Part shown: positions 16,573 to 25,601 of the stretch, piece by piece
How the letters are laid out: each line of letters starts with the position of its first letter
Position numbering within the stretch: the stretch's first letter is position 1
Source of the DNA: Pseudomonas sp. A-1
Lineage (GTDB): Bacteria > Pseudomonadota > Gammaproteobacteria > Pseudomonadales > Pseudomonadaceae
Direction of reading: 5' to 3'
NCBI RefSeq assembly: GCF_004801855.1
Contig: NZ_SSTC01000009.1
Coordinates: forward strand, 20,343 to 84,342
DNA: 64,000 bases
The notes under the pieces: model-generated
What the model was told of the DNA's origin: nothing
What the model saw: only the letters and a program-made list of their open reading frames with translations
The model's database searches: none
Made by a program: the position numbers and the translations under genes

Positions 16573-16590
16573 ATCGTCCGATGGGACTAA
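16573..16590 (-). promoter_or_regulatory. Regulon dyad 6 (toward SDR-EthD operon)
   Basis: ATCGTCCGATGGGACTAA on the plus strand, a full consensus match oriented toward the minus-strand SDR gene 152 bp away. Confidence 0.65.
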
Positions 16591-16627
16591 CCGCCCAGCG
16601 GCCGATGCGGAGCACACCTGCCGGCAG

Positions 16628-16645
16628 TTAGTCTGTTCGGACGAG
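16628..16645 (+). promoter_or_regulatory. Regulon dyad 7 (toward OYE-KstD operon)
   Basis: TTAGTCTGTTCGGACGAG fits the consensus in the plus direction, 133 bp before the old-yellow-enzyme gene. With dyad 6 it makes a divergent pair. Confidence 0.6.
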
Positions 16646-16777
16646 GTAGCCCCCTGCCCCGCTATCTATGGTAGGAACATCGCATCGGGCTCCCGTGGGC
16701 CCGCCACCGGCAGCAACGGGAGCGCCTCGTGCCCGGCGCCCTGCTTGCCACCTGAAGTCGAATCGCTGGGACTCAGC

Positions 16778-18019
16778 ATGCATAACAACAAGATCCTGCC
16801 CGCCTCGCCGTCGCCGTTCAGCCCGCTGAAGATCGGCCCGCTGACGCTGAAGAACCGCTTCATCAAGTCCGCCACCAACGAGGGCATGGCCCGCGGCGGC
16901 ACGCCCTCGAAGCAGCTGGTGCGCTTCCATGAGGCGATGGCCGCTGGCGGCACCGCGCTGACCACCGTGGCCTACTGCGCGGTGAGCCGCGACGGGCGCA
17001 CCTTCCCCGACCAGATCACCCTCGACCGCGACGCCGTGCCCCACCTGCGCGTGCTCACCGATGCGGTGCACCGCCATGGCGGCGCGGCCTCGGCGCAGAT
17101 CACCCATGGCGGCTGCTTCACCTTCCTCGAGGAGCTGTCCACGCCCCGGCCGCTGTCGGCCAGCGGCGGCTTCAACAAGGTCGGCATCATGAGCGGGCGC
17201 TTCCTCAAGCAGGCGATGAGCGAGGCCGACATGCAGCGCATCGCCGGCGAGTTCGCCCAGGCCGCCCTGCTCGCCCGCGAGGCCGGCTTCGACGCCGTGG
17301 AAATCCACATGGGCCACGGCTACCTGCTCAGCCAGTTCATCTCGCCGCTGTACAACAAGCGCCGCGACGCCTGGGGCGGCAGCCTCGACAAGCGCCTGCA
17401 GTTCCCCAGCCTGGTGCTGCGTCGCGTGCTGGAGGCGGTGGGCCGCGACCTGGCGGTGATCTGCAAGTACAGCGTCACCGAAGGAGCGAAAGGCGGCCAC
17501 ACCGCCGAGGACGGCGCCGCGGTGGCGCGCATCCTCGAGCGCGAAGGCGCCCACCTGCTGGTGCTCAGCGCGGGGATGAACGTCGAGTCCACCACCACCC
17601 TGTTCGGCTCGTCCTTCCCCAAGGAAAACCGCGTCTCCGTCAGCAACCCCATCGTGCGCGCGGCGATGACCATCCAGAGCTTCACCGAACCCAAGGTGGA
17701 GTTCCGCGAGCTGTACCTGCTCGAGCATGCGCGCAAGGTACGCGCCGCGGTGTCGATGCCGCTGGCCTACCTGGGCGGCGTGAAGACCGCCGCCAACGTG
17801 CAGCAGGCGCTCGGCGAAGGCTTCGAGGCGGTAGCCCTGGGTCGCGGGCTGATCTTCGACCCCGAGTTCGTCAACAAGCTGGCCGCGGGCGGCGCCGGCG
17901 CCACCGGCTGCACCTCGTGCAACCGCTGCGTGGCCATGATGTACACCCCGGGCGGCACCAGCTGCGTGCTGGGCACCCCCGGCGATGCACAGCTCAACGC
18001 CCAGCCCGCCCGCTCCTGA
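16778..18019 (+). CDS. NADH:flavin oxidoreductase, old yellow enzyme family
   Basis: A 413-residue FMN-dependent TIM-barrel reductase of the OYE/2,4-dienoyl-CoA reductase type. It starts PFSPLKIGPLTLKNRFIKSA, the usual N-terminal barrel strand. GFDAVEIHMGHGYLLSQFI carries the active-site H-x-x-H region, and ALGRGLIFDPEF gives the phosphate-binding end. A C-terminal CTSCNRC recalls the iron-sulfur cysteines of dienoyl-CoA reductases, but the FAD/NADH domains of those larger enzymes are absent. It could reduce an enone in a steroid ring or a side-chain dienoyl-CoA. It is followed by the KstD-type gene on the same strand. Confidence 0.85.
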   Translation: MHNNKILPASPSPFSPLKIGPLTLKNRFIKSATNEGMARGGTPSKQLVRFHEAMAAGGTALTTVAYCAVSRDGRTFPDQITLDRDAVPHLRVLTDAVHRHGGAASAQITHGGCFTFLEELSTPRPLSASGGFNKVGIMSGRFLKQAMSEADMQRIAGEFAQAALLAREAGFDAVEIHMGHGYLLSQFISPLYNKRRDAWGGSLDKRLQFPSLVLRRVLEAVGRDLAVICKYSVTEGAKGGHTAEDGAAVARILEREGAHLLVLSAGMNVESTTTLFGSSFPKENRVSVSNPIVRAAMTIQSFTEPKVEFRELYLLEHARKVRAAVSMPLAYLGGVKTAANVQQALGEGFEAVALGRGLIFDPEFVNKLAAGGAGATGCTSCNRCVAMMYTPGGTSCVLGTPGDAQLNAQPARS

Positions 18020-18053
18020 CCAACCTTCGGCCCCCAGGCCAATCCCCTGTCCC

Positions 18054-18152
18054 CTGTAGGGGCGAATTCATTCGCCAAGCAGGCAACCGGCCTGCCCTTG
18101 GCAACCTCCGGGGCCGCGTTGCGGCCCATGGCGAATGAATTCGCCCCCACAG
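18054..18152. repeat. Inverted repeat copy 3 (GGCGAATGAATTCGCC family)
   Basis: The usual arms are separated by a longer (~50 bp) loop. It sits between the OYE and KstD-type genes inside one presumed transcript. Confidence 0.85.
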
Positions 18153-18185
18153 ATCGAACAACAACAATCCAAGGAGATGCCCGAC

Positions 18186-19928
18186 GTGACCCAGCGCGAT
18201 GAACCCGGTAGCCCCCACTGGCATTCCCCCGTCCGCCAGCCGGAGCGGGTGGCCGACGCCGCGGCCGTGCCGTGGGATGATGCCGCCGACTTCCTGGTGG
18301 TCGGCTACGGCGGCGCCGGCATCGCCGCGGCGCTGGAGGCCGCCGAACAGGGCCTGGAAGTGCTGGCGCTGGATGCCTACGACGGCGGCGGCTCGACGGC
18401 GATGAACGGCGGCGTGGTCTACGCCGGCGGCGGCACCGCCATCCAGCGCGAGGCGGGGGTCGAGGATTCGGTGGACGACATGTTCCACTACCTCAAGCTG
18501 GAGACCCAGGGCGTGGTCAGGGACAGCACCCTGCGCCGCTTCTGCGAGCAGAGCGCGCAGATGATCGACTGGCTGAGCGGCCATGGCGTGCGCTTCGACA
18601 GCACCCTGTACGCGGCCAAGACCTCCTATCCGCCGCAGGGCTACCACCTGTACCACTCCGACAGTTCGCTGTCGCCGCGCGCCGCGGCGGTGGCCCGGCC
18701 GGCGGCGCGCGGGCACAAGGTCTACTCGCCGCCCACCTCCGCGCCGGTCGGCTTCGGCGTGCGCATCACCGATCCGCTGCGCGAGCGGGCCAGCCGGCTG
18801 GGCGTGCGCTTCATGGCGCAGACCGAAGTGCGCCAGCTGATCGTCGACCAGGACGACAACGTGGTGGGGGTCAAGGTCGTGCAGATCCCGCCGGGCGCGG
18901 CGGCGGCGCAGTTCGCCCGGCTGATGCAGCAGGCGGCGCGCTTCCAGCTGATGCTGCCGGCCAGCTTCCCCGGCTCCGGCATCACCAGCGGCATCGCCCT
19001 GCGCTACTGGCGCAAGGCCGAGGCGCTGAAGAGCGCGCACGCCGTCGAGCGGCGCATCCGCGCCCGCCACGGCGTGTGCCTGAGCAGCGGCGGCTTCATC
19101 CAGAACCGGCCGATGGCCAACCATTACGCGCCCGGCTACGCCGACAGCATGCCGCTGGGCTCGCTGGGCGACAACGGCAGCGGCATCCGCCTCGGCCAGA
19201 GCGTCGGCGGCGCCGCCGACCGGCTCGGCCGGATCAGCAGCTGGCGCTTCCTCAACCCGCCCAAGGCCTTCGCCGAGGCCATGCTGGTCAACGGCCGCGG
19301 CCAGCGCTACTGCGACGAGATGCTCTACGGCGCCGCCATCGGCCAGGTGATGGGCGACGAGCAGGACGGCACCGGCCTGCTGATCCTCGACCGCGCCCTG
19401 TACCGCAAGGCGTGGCACCAGGTGCGCAAGGACGACATGCTGCCGTTCCAGCGCCAGCCGGCGATCCTCGCCCTGCTGTTCGCCTCGCGCAAGGCGCGCA
19501 CCCTCGACGAGCTGGCACGCAAGTGCGGCCTCGATCCGCGGGTGCTCGGCGAAACGGTGCGCGACTACAACCAGGCGGCGGCCGGCTGGCAGGCCGACCA
19601 CTTCGGCAAGGACCAGAAGGACATCCACGCCATCGCCGAAGGCCCGTTCTACGCCATCGACGTGTCGATCCGCAGCAGCCTGTTCCCGCTGTCGTCGATG
19701 ACCGTCGGCGGCCTGCGCGTCGACGAGGACAGCGGCCAGGTGCTGCGCGCCGACGACACGCCGATCGGCGGGCTGTACGCCGCCGGCCGCACCGCCATCG
19801 GCCTGCCCTCGCACCTGTACATCTCCGGACTGTCCGCCGCCGACTGCATCTTCTCCGGCCGCCGCGCCGCCGCCCATGTCGCCCGGCAGCGGGCACGCCA
19901 GAAGGACGAGGTCCCGGCAACCGCATAG
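18186..19928 (+). CDS. FAD-binding dehydrogenase, 3-ketosteroid dehydrogenase / fumarate reductase superfamily
   Basis: A 580-residue flavoprotein. FAD-binding VVGYGGAGIAAALEAAEQG lies near residue 38, GGGSTAMNGGVVYAGGG follows, and the C-terminal FAD contacts are GGLYAAGRTAIGLPSHLYIS. GPFYAIDV near residue 485 aligns with the GPYYA segment that carries a catalytic tyrosine of 3-ketosteroid delta1-dehydrogenase (KstD). Overall length also fits KstD. An ATG nine bases upstream abuts AAGGAG too closely, so the GTG with 9-nt spacing is preferred. The family also contains delta4-dehydrogenases and unrelated FAD reductases, so the exact reaction is uncertain. It is probably co-transcribed with the OYE gene. 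Confidence 0.8.
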   Translation: MTQRDEPGSPHWHSPVRQPERVADAAAVPWDDAADFLVVGYGGAGIAAALEAAEQGLEVLALDAYDGGGSTAMNGGVVYAGGGTAIQREAGVEDSVDDMFHYLKLETQGVVRDSTLRRFCEQSAQMIDWLSGHGVRFDSTLYAAKTSYPPQGYHLYHSDSSLSPRAAAVARPAARGHKVYSPPTSAPVGFGVRITDPLRERASRLGVRFMAQTEVRQLIVDQDDNVVGVKVVQIPPGAAAAQFARLMQQAARFQLMLPASFPGSGITSGIALRYWRKAEALKSAHAVERRIRARHGVCLSSGGFIQNRPMANHYAPGYADSMPLGSLGDNGSGIRLGQSVGGAADRLGRISSWRFLNPPKAFAEAMLVNGRGQRYCDEMLYGAAIGQVMGDEQDGTGLLILDRALYRKAWHQVRKDDMLPFQRQPAILALLFASRKARTLDELARKCGLDPRVLGETVRDYNQAAAGWQADHFGKDQKDIHAIAEGPFYAIDVSIRSSLFPLSSMTVGGLRVDEDSGQVLRADDTPIGGLYAAGRTAIGLPSHLYISGLSAADCIFSGRRAAAHVARQRARQKDEVPATA

Positions 19929-19933
19929 CGCTT

Positions 19934-19996
19934 CTGTAGGGGCGAATTCATTCGCCAACCACCCTCCGCGCGAGGCGAATGAATTCGCCCCTACAG
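19934..19996. repeat. Inverted repeat copy 4 (GGCGAATGAATTCGCC family)
   Basis: Starts 5 bp after the KstD-type stop codon; both arms run CTGTAGGGGCGAATTCATTC on their own strand. Last copy before a 30-kb stretch without any. Confidence 0.9.
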
Positions 19997-20070
19997 GCCA
20001 TCGCGCACCGGCGCTTGCGTGCGGGCATCCCCCTGCCATCAGGGATAAACAGCAGCAAAATACCGCCGAT

Positions 20071-20088
20071 ACTGTCCGATCGGACTAG
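20071..20088 (+). promoter_or_regulatory. Regulon dyad 8 (upstream of monooxygenase)
   Basis: ACTGTCCGATCGGACTAG keeps GTCC-n4-GGAC; the outer bases run opposite to the other copies, so this is the one orientation exception. It is 75 bp before the start codon. Confidence 0.55.
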
Positions 20089-20162
20089 CAAGTACACAGC
20101 ATGTAGAGCCGCCGGCAACCCCCTAGATTGGTCCCACCGAACAACAAGAACAGGGTGTGACC

Positions 20163-21632
20163 ATGAACAACACAGCAGCAAGACCCGACCTGCGCGTGGT
20201 GGTGATCGGCGCCGGCATGGCCGGCATTCTCAGCGGCATCAAGCTGCGCGAGGCCGGCTTCGCCAACGTGACCATCTACGAGAAGGCCTCGCGCATCGGC
20301 GGCACCTGGCGCGAGAACACCTACCCCGGCCTCACTTGCGACGTGCCCTCGCACGCCTACACCTACTCCTTCGAGCCCAACCCCGACTGGAGCCGCTTCC
20401 TGCCGCCGGGCGCGGAAATCCAGGAGTATTTCGAGCGCACGGTGCAGAAGTACCGGGTCGACGAGCTGATCCGCTTCAACGAGGAAATCGTCCGCTGCGA
20501 GTTCGTCGACGGCCGCTGGCAGCTGGAGATGAAGAGCGGCCTCACCGACAGCGCCGACATCGTCATCGCCGCCACCGGCGTGCTGCACCATCCCAACACC
20601 CCGAGCCTGCGCGGCCTGGACAGCTTCCGGGGCGACCTGCTGCACAGCGCCCGCTGGGACCACAGCATCTCGCTGGACGGCCGGCGCATCGGCATCGTCG
20701 GCAACGGCTCCACCGGCGTGCAGATCGTCTCCGCGCTGGCCGCCCGCGCCGGCAAGCTCAAGCACTTCCAGCGCACCGCGCAGTGGATCTTCCCGGTCGA
20801 CAACCCGTTCTACAGCGAGGAGCAGAAGGCCGCCTTCCGCGCCGACCGCGCCCTGCTCAAGCGCATGCAGAACGAGGAAACCTACCTGGCCAACGTCGAG
20901 CGCTTCACCAACGCGGTGCTCGACGCCAACTCGCCGGAAATCCTCGAGATCGAGGCCATCGCCCGCGACAACCTGGAAAAAAGCGTCAGCGATCCCGAGT
21001 TGCGCGAGAAGCTGCTCCCCACCTACCGCGCCGCCTGCAAGCGGCTGATCTACTCGCCCGATTACTACCAGGCGATCCAGCATCCGAACGCCGAGCTGGT
21101 CACCGCCGGCATCGAATGCATCGAGGCCGGCGGCGTGCGCACCCGCGACGGCCAGTTGCACGAGCTGGACGTGCTGGTGCTGGCCACCGGCTACAAGCCC
21201 GACCAGTTCATGCGCCCGATGCGGATCACCGGCCGCGACGGCCACACCCTGGAGCAGGCCTGGGCCAAGGGGCCGACCGCCTACATGGCGATCTCGATCC
21301 CCGAGTTCCCCAACCTCTTCATGCTCAACGGCCCCACCGGGCCGGTCGGCAACTTCTCGCTGATCGACATCGCCGAGCTGCAGTGGGGCTACATCGCCCA
21401 ACTGATCGAACTGGTGCGCAGCGGCCAGTGCAATGAGGTGAGCGCCGCGCAGCCCGCACTGGACGCCTACGACGTGGCCCGCAAGGACGCCGCGCGCAAG
21501 ACCGTGTTCGGCTCCGGCTGCAACAGCTGGTACCTGGACGCCGAGGGCGTCCCGAACACCTGGCCGTGGTCGCAGCAGCGGTTCAAGGATGAGATGGCGG
21601 GGCCGAAGCTGGAGGCTTTTGTGCTGCGCTGA
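20163..21632 (+). CDS. Flavin-containing / Baeyer-Villiger-type monooxygenase
   Basis: A 489-residue NAD(P)H- and FAD-dependent monooxygenase. FAD-binding VVVIGAGMAGILSGI (about residues 13-27), GGTWRENTYPGLTCDVPSHAY, the Baeyer-Villiger-type fingerprint FRGDLLHSARWD (F-x-G-x-x-x-H-x-x-x-W), and the NADPH motif GIVGNGSTGVQI are all intact. ATG is chosen over a GTG two codons earlier because CAGGG lies 7 nt before it. A ring ketone such as a 17-keto group would be a reasonable substrate, but none is proven. A second, truncated copy of the 3' third lies 4 kb downstream. A strong terminator follows. Confidence 0.87.
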   Translation: MNNTAARPDLRVVVIGAGMAGILSGIKLREAGFANVTIYEKASRIGGTWRENTYPGLTCDVPSHAYTYSFEPNPDWSRFLPPGAEIQEYFERTVQKYRVDELIRFNEEIVRCEFVDGRWQLEMKSGLTDSADIVIAATGVLHHPNTPSLRGLDSFRGDLLHSARWDHSISLDGRRIGIVGNGSTGVQIVSALAARAGKLKHFQRTAQWIFPVDNPFYSEEQKAAFRADRALLKRMQNEETYLANVERFTNAVLDANSPEILEIEAIARDNLEKSVSDPELREKLLPTYRAACKRLIYSPDYYQAIQHPNAELVTAGIECIEAGGVRTRDGQLHELDVLVLATGYKPDQFMRPMRITGRDGHTLEQAWAKGPTAYMAISIPEFPNLFMLNGPTGPVGNFSLIDIAELQWGYIAQLIELVRSGQCNEVSAAQPALDAYDVARKDAARKTVFGSGCNSWYLDAEGVPNTWPWSQQRFKDEMAGPKLEAFVLR

Positions 21633-21644
21633 GCGGGAGATAAA

Positions 21645-21684
21645 CGGGCGTCCCGCCGACTGGACGGGACGCCCGTTTCGGTTT
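21645..21684 (+). terminator. Intrinsic terminator of the monooxygenase gene
   Basis: CGGGCGTCCCG and its perfect complement form an 11-bp stem with a 9-nt loop, followed by TTTCGGTTT. It begins 12 bp after the stop codon. Confidence 0.85.
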
Positions 21685-21689
21685 GGCCA

Positions 21690-22072
21690 ACTCCCAAGGG
21701 GCACTTCAGCTCCCTGCCCGTCCGCTTATCGCAGCGGGCAGGCAGCCCCCCTCCCGTCTCCTCGAAACGCCAGTCCCGGCAATCATGGCCAGTGCGTCAG
21801 AGGCTGGCGCGGTCTTGCTCCTCGCCTGACAGCCAATTTGCTTGGGCTTGGCCACGGATCGCATTCGGGTTGACCAATGCCACAGGCGCGACTGGCAGCA
21901 AGCGGCCAGAAGCGGTCATCGAGTATTTACAAAATCACGGGCGATTCAGGGCGACACCCAACGCATTCGCGATGAGGGTCACGCACACAGGCTACCTTCT
22001 ATCGAAAGATCGCCCAGATGGCTTCAGGCATTCACCAACAATATCCAGAGTCTCTGCGCTGCGTTCAGACGT
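21690..22072. other. Non-coding stretch at block boundary
   Basis: No gene, repeat or dyad was recognised. G+C content is lower than in the flanking catabolic genes. The stretch marks the change from the steroid region to a set of unrelated genes and may hold a recombination junction. Confidence 0.35.
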
Positions 22073-22837
22073 TCAGCTGTAGAAGCTCGAAGGCGAAACG
22101 CCGAACTGCCGGCGGAAAGCCGCGGCGAAGGCGCTCTGGCTGTCGTAGCCGTGCTGCAGGGCCACTTGCAGCACCGGCAGGCCTTCGGCCAGGGCTTCCA
22201 GCGAGAGCAGCAGGCGCACCTGTTGGCGCCAGCGGCCGAAGGTGATGCCGGTGCTGCGAAGGAAGCGTCGGTGGAAGGTCTTCGGGCTCATAGCTAGTTG
22301 TTCCGCCCAGTGCTCGGCGCCGCCTTCCAGCGTCGGGTTCTGCGCCAGGGCGCGGCAGACCCGGGCTATGCGTTCGTCGTCCGGCCAAGGCAGGTGGAAG
22401 GGCAGCACCGGCAGGCTGCGCAGTTCGTCGAGGAGGAAACGCATCAGGCGGCCGTCCCGGCTGTCCGCGCGGTACTGCGACGGCACCTGGGTAGCGGCCT
22501 GGATGAGCTCGCGCAGCAGTGGTGACACATCGATCACGCAGTTGCCCGTGGGCAGGCCGTCGATGGCGTCGGGGTTGACGAACAAGCTGCGCATGCACGC
22601 CGCGCCGCGTATGCGCAGGGAGTGCTCGACGCCGGCCTGCAGCCAGACGCCACGGGTCGGCGGTATGACCCACCGGCCCGCCGGGGTCTCCACCACCAGC
22701 ACCCCGGAGATGGCATAGATTAACTGCGCGCGCGGATGGCTGTGGGCGGGCACTTGATGGCCGTTGGGGTAGTCGATTGCGACGCCGGTGACCGGCATGG
22801 CCAGGGATTCGTAGGGCTGGTGGCTGTGGTCGACCAT
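22073..22837 (-). CDS. AraC-family transcriptional regulator with cupin domain
   Basis: A 254-residue regulator. The N-terminal cupin-like sensor has H-x-H-x-R (PAHSHPRAQLIYAISG near residue 31). The C-terminal DNA-binding pair of helix-turn-helix motifs reads WAEQLAMSPKTFHRRFLRST, then VLQVALQHGYDSQSAFAAAF with the final FGVSPSSFYS. This form usually controls a neighbouring permease or dehydrogenase gene, but its nearest divergent neighbour is leuA, with its own attenuator. Target and inducer are unknown. The start is the ATG opening MVDHSHQ. Confidence 0.9.
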   Translation of the reverse strand: MVDHSHQPYESLAMPVTGVAIDYPNGHQVPAHSHPRAQLIYAISGVLVVETPAGRWVIPPTRGVWLQAGVEHSLRIRGAACMRSLFVNPDAIDGLPTGNCVIDVSPLLRELIQAATQVPSQYRADSRDGRLMRFLLDELRSLPVLPFHLPWPDDERIARVCRALAQNPTLEGGAEHWAEQLAMSPKTFHRRFLRSTGITFGRWRQQVRLLLSLEALAEGLPVLQVALQHGYDSQSAFAAAFRRQFGVSPSSFYS

Positions 22838-22971
22838 GGGCGGGTCCAGGGTGCGCGGTCGGCCAGCTTAGCCGCAGGAATGACCATTTGGCGATAACGA
22901 CGGACCATTTGCCGTGAATATCCAGGTGTGCGGCTGCCTATGCTAGGCACATGTCTCACCGGAACCCCGCC

Positions 22972-23079
22972 ATGAACGCTCCGCTTCCCCCGCTAACGCT
23001 ACTCGCCCTGAGCCTCGGCCGGGGTCTGTCGCCGCGCGTACGGCGGCGACTTGCGATCTCCCCCAGATCCCGGCCTTGA
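22972..23079 (+). CDS. leuA leader peptide (attenuator peptide)
   Basis: A 35-codon reading frame starting MNAPLPPLTLLALSLG with eight leucines, two of them by the rare CTA codon, just upstream of leuA. Leucine codons packed in a short frame before a leucine-biosynthesis gene are the hallmark of ribosome-mediated attenuation: slow translation when leucyl-tRNA is scarce alters downstream folding. The frame ends at TGA inside the region able to form alternative hairpins. It is too short to be seen by size-based gene finding. Confidence 0.7.
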   Translation: MNAPLPPLTLLALSLGRGLSPRVRRRLAISPRSRP

Positions 23080-23109
23080 ACAGCCCGCCATGGCGGGCAG
23101 GGGAGATCG
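23028..23109 (+). promoter_or_regulatory. leuA transcription attenuator hairpins
   Basis: Two structures can form downstream of the leucine codons. The first pairs GTCGCCG with CGGCGAC (23,028-23,050). The second pairs CGATCTCCCC with GGGGAGATCG (23,054-23,109) and encloses GCCCGCCATGGCGGGC. There is no clear T-run after the second, so control could act on translation of leuA as well as on transcription. Confidence 0.5.
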
Positions 23110-23142
23110 GCACCGTCCGTTATCCCGTTCGAGGTCCGACCC

Positions 23143-24825
23143 ATGCTCCGCAATCCGCAAACCAAGTACCGTCCCTTTCCCGGCATCGACCTGCCCGATC
23201 GCCGCTGGCCTTCGCGCCGCATCGCTCAAGCGCCGGTGTGGCTGTCCACCGACCTGCGTGACGGCAATCAGGCGCTGTTCGAGCCGATGAACCGAGAGCG
23301 CAAGCTGCGCCTGTTCGGCGAGTTGGTGAGGCTGGGCTTCAAGGAGATCGAGATGGGCTTCCCGGCCGCCTCGCGCACCGACTTTGAGATCATCCGCCAG
23401 CTGATCGACGAGGGCGGCATTCCCGATGACGTCACGCCCATGGTCATGACCCAGCTGCGCGAGGACCTGATCGACGAGACCGTGCGCGCCGTGGCCGGCG
23501 CGCGGCGGGTGATCGTGCACCTGTACAACGCCATCGCCCCGGTTTGGCGGCGCTTGGTGTTTGGCCTCTCGGTGGACGAAGTAGAGCAGTTGGTGGTGCG
23601 TCACGTGCAGCTGCTCAAGGACAAGGTGGCCACGCACCCGCAGACCGAGTGGGTGCTGCAGTACTCCCCGGAAACTTTCTGCATGGCCGAGCTGGAGGTG
23701 TCGCTGCGCATGTGTAACGCAGCCATCCGCACTTGGGACGCCGGCCCCGGCCGGCCGATCATCGTCAACCTGCCGACCACTGTGGAAGTGGCGACGCCGA
23801 ACGTCTTCGCCGACCAGATCGAGTGGATGCACGAGCGCCTGGAGTGCCGTGAGCACGTGGTGCTCTCGGTTCACCCGCACAACGATCGCGGCACCGGCGT
23901 GGCCTGCGCCGAGCAGGCGCTGCTGGCCGGCGCCCAGCGCGTGGAAGGCTGCCTGTTCGGCAATGGCGAGCGCAGCGGCAACCTCGACCTGGTAACCCTG
24001 GCGTTGAACCTCTACACCCAGGGCATCGACCCACGCCTGAATTTCTCCGACATCGCCGGCGTGGCGCGGGTCGCCGAAGCCTGCACCGGGTTGCCGATCC
24101 ACCCGCGCCATCCCTATGCCGGTGACCTGGTGTTCACCGCCTTCTCCGGCTCGCACCAAGACGCCATCGCCAAGGGTTTCGCCGCACAGAACCCGGAGTG
24201 TTTCTGGGAGGTGCCCTACCTGCCGATCGATCCCAAGGATCTGGGACGCACTTATGACAGCATCGTGCGGGTCAACAGCCAGTCGGGCAAAGGCGGCATC
24301 GCCTACCTTCTGCAGCGTGACCACGACGTGTTGATGCCGCGGCGGATGCAGGTGGAGTTCAGCTCCATTGTGCAGAAAATGGCGGACAGCAGCGAGACAG
24401 AATTGACCAGCACCGAGCTCTGGGAACTATTCCAGCGCACCTATCTGGCGCCGGCGCGCCCCGGTGGCAATCTGGTCTATATCGGCCACCAGCTGTTCGA
24501 GGACGGCGCCGGCCAGGGTGTGGTGCTGAAGATCGCGCTGCCTAACGGCCGCCAACAGAATCTGCAGGGCGTGGGCAACGGCCCGATCGACGCGGCGGTG
24601 GCCGCCCTCGGCCTGCCCATCCGAGTCGACGGCTACGAGGAGCACAGTTTGGGTGGTGCTGCTGGAGCCCAGGCTTTGGCGCTGGTCGAGGTGGCCTGGC
24701 CGGACGTGGCCGGCTCGCGCTTCGGTGCCGGCAGCCACGCGAACATCGTCATTGCGTCGATCCAGGCGCTGCTCGTCGCGGTATCACGCTTCGACGACGG
24801 CCTGGCGCAGTTGGCCGGACGCTGA
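23143..24825 (+). CDS. leuA: 2-isopropylmalate synthase
   Basis: A 560-residue enzyme condensing acetyl-CoA with 2-oxoisovalerate, the first committed step of leucine synthesis. The barrel has the metal and substrate motif LSTDLRDGNQAL (about residues 34-45), the HxH metal ligands in LSVHPHNDRGTG, and FGNGERSGNLDL. The C-terminal ~130 residues form the regulatory LeuA dimer domain (VDGYEEHSLGGAAGAQALA), which binds leucine for feedback inhibition. GAGGTCCGACCC precedes the ATG. Codon use is slightly less G+C-biased than in the neighbouring catabolic genes. It has no link to steroid catabolism and belongs with the genes between the two monooxygenase copies. Confidence 0.95.
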   Translation: MLRNPQTKYRPFPGIDLPDRRWPSRRIAQAPVWLSTDLRDGNQALFEPMNRERKLRLFGELVRLGFKEIEMGFPAASRTDFEIIRQLIDEGGIPDDVTPMVMTQLREDLIDETVRAVAGARRVIVHLYNAIAPVWRRLVFGLSVDEVEQLVVRHVQLLKDKVATHPQTEWVLQYSPETFCMAELEVSLRMCNAAIRTWDAGPGRPIIVNLPTTVEVATPNVFADQIEWMHERLECREHVVLSVHPHNDRGTGVACAEQALLAGAQRVEGCLFGNGERSGNLDLVTLALNLYTQGIDPRLNFSDIAGVARVAEACTGLPIHPRHPYAGDLVFTAFSGSHQDAIAKGFAAQNPECFWEVPYLPIDPKDLGRTYDSIVRVNSQSGKGGIAYLLQRDHDVLMPRRMQVEFSSIVQKMADSSETELTSTELWELFQRTYLAPARPGGNLVYIGHQLFEDGAGQGVVLKIALPNGRQQNLQGVGNGPIDAAVAALGLPIRVDGYEEHSLGGAAGAQALALVEVAWPDVAGSRFGAGSHANIVIASIQALLVAVSRFDDGLAQLAGR

Positions 24826-25057
24826 GCTAGATCGCGCGTCAGTCGCCTCCAAAGGCCTTTGACAGCTACAGAGAGGAAAGGGGACTGATTTATATTCCGG
24901 CCGCTGCTGGCCGACAGCTGCCGGTCACGACACCGAAGATCAGCTCATGATGCACGGCGATGCCCCAGCAGAGCCGGCAAACGACCTGCCCTGCCGCCGC
25001 TCCATGCCAGTGACGCGGCTAATATCCATGTCTCAGCCCCAACCGTGGAGCACCAAG

Positions 25058-25537
25058 ATGACCAGCAAGAACACGATATGCCTCTGGTACGACAACGACG
25101 CGCTGGACGCTGCGACCTTCTACGCCGCGACCTTCCCGGACAGCGCGGTGGGGGCTGTTCATCGTGCGCCTGGCGACTATCCGGCGGGCAAGCAGGGCGA
25201 TGTCCTGACCGTCGAGTTCACGGTGATGGGCATCCCTTGCCTCGGGCTAAACGGCGGGCCGGCGTTCAGGCACAGCGAGGCGTTCTCGTTCCAGGTCGCG
25301 ACCGACGATCAGGCCGAGACGGACCGCCTGTGGAACGCGATTGTCGGCAACGGTGGCCAGGAGAGCGAATGCGGCTGGTGCAAGGACAAGTGGGGCCTGT
25401 CGTGGCAGATCACGCCGCGCGTTCTGACGGCCGCGATTGCCAGTCCGGATCGTGCAGCGGCCAAGCGCGCCTTCGACGCGATGATGACCATGCGCAAGAT
25501 CGATATCGCGGCGATCGAGGCGGCGCTGAAGGGGTAA
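25058..25537 (+). CDS. VOC-superfamily protein (PhnB / 3-demethylubiquinone methyltransferase-like domain)
   Basis: A 159-residue small protein with the beta-alpha-beta-beta-beta fold of the glyoxalase/VOC family. It opens ICLWYDNDALDAATFYAATF, and LGLNGGPAFRHSEAFSFQVA and KWGLSWQITPRVL are typical of the PhnB-like subgroup. The role of that subgroup is poorly defined. GGAG eight bases before the ATG opening MTSKNT decides the start over two upstream ATG codons. No operon partner is evident. Confidence 0.85.
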   Translation: MTSKNTICLWYDNDALDAATFYAATFPDSAVGAVHRAPGDYPAGKQGDVLTVEFTVMGIPCLGLNGGPAFRHSEAFSFQVATDDQAETDRLWNAIVGNGGQESECGWCKDKWGLSWQITPRVLTAAIASPDRAAAKRAFDAMMTMRKIDIAAIEAALKG

Positions 25538-25601
25538 CCCAGTCCCAGGCAGTCATTGTGCATTCCTGAGCCTTCATCAGGAGAGTGCGCTCATCCAGGC
25601 C

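Noticed and set aside
21589..22297. Short plus-strand frames between the monooxygenase and the AraC gene
   Set aside because: No ribosome-binding site, no motif, and partial antisense overlap with the AraC gene.
24826..25057. Possible sigma-70 promoter (TTGACA near 24,859 and TATATT near 24,891) before the VOC gene
   Set aside because: The spacer would be 26 bp, too long for a normal promoter, and no activator site is visible.
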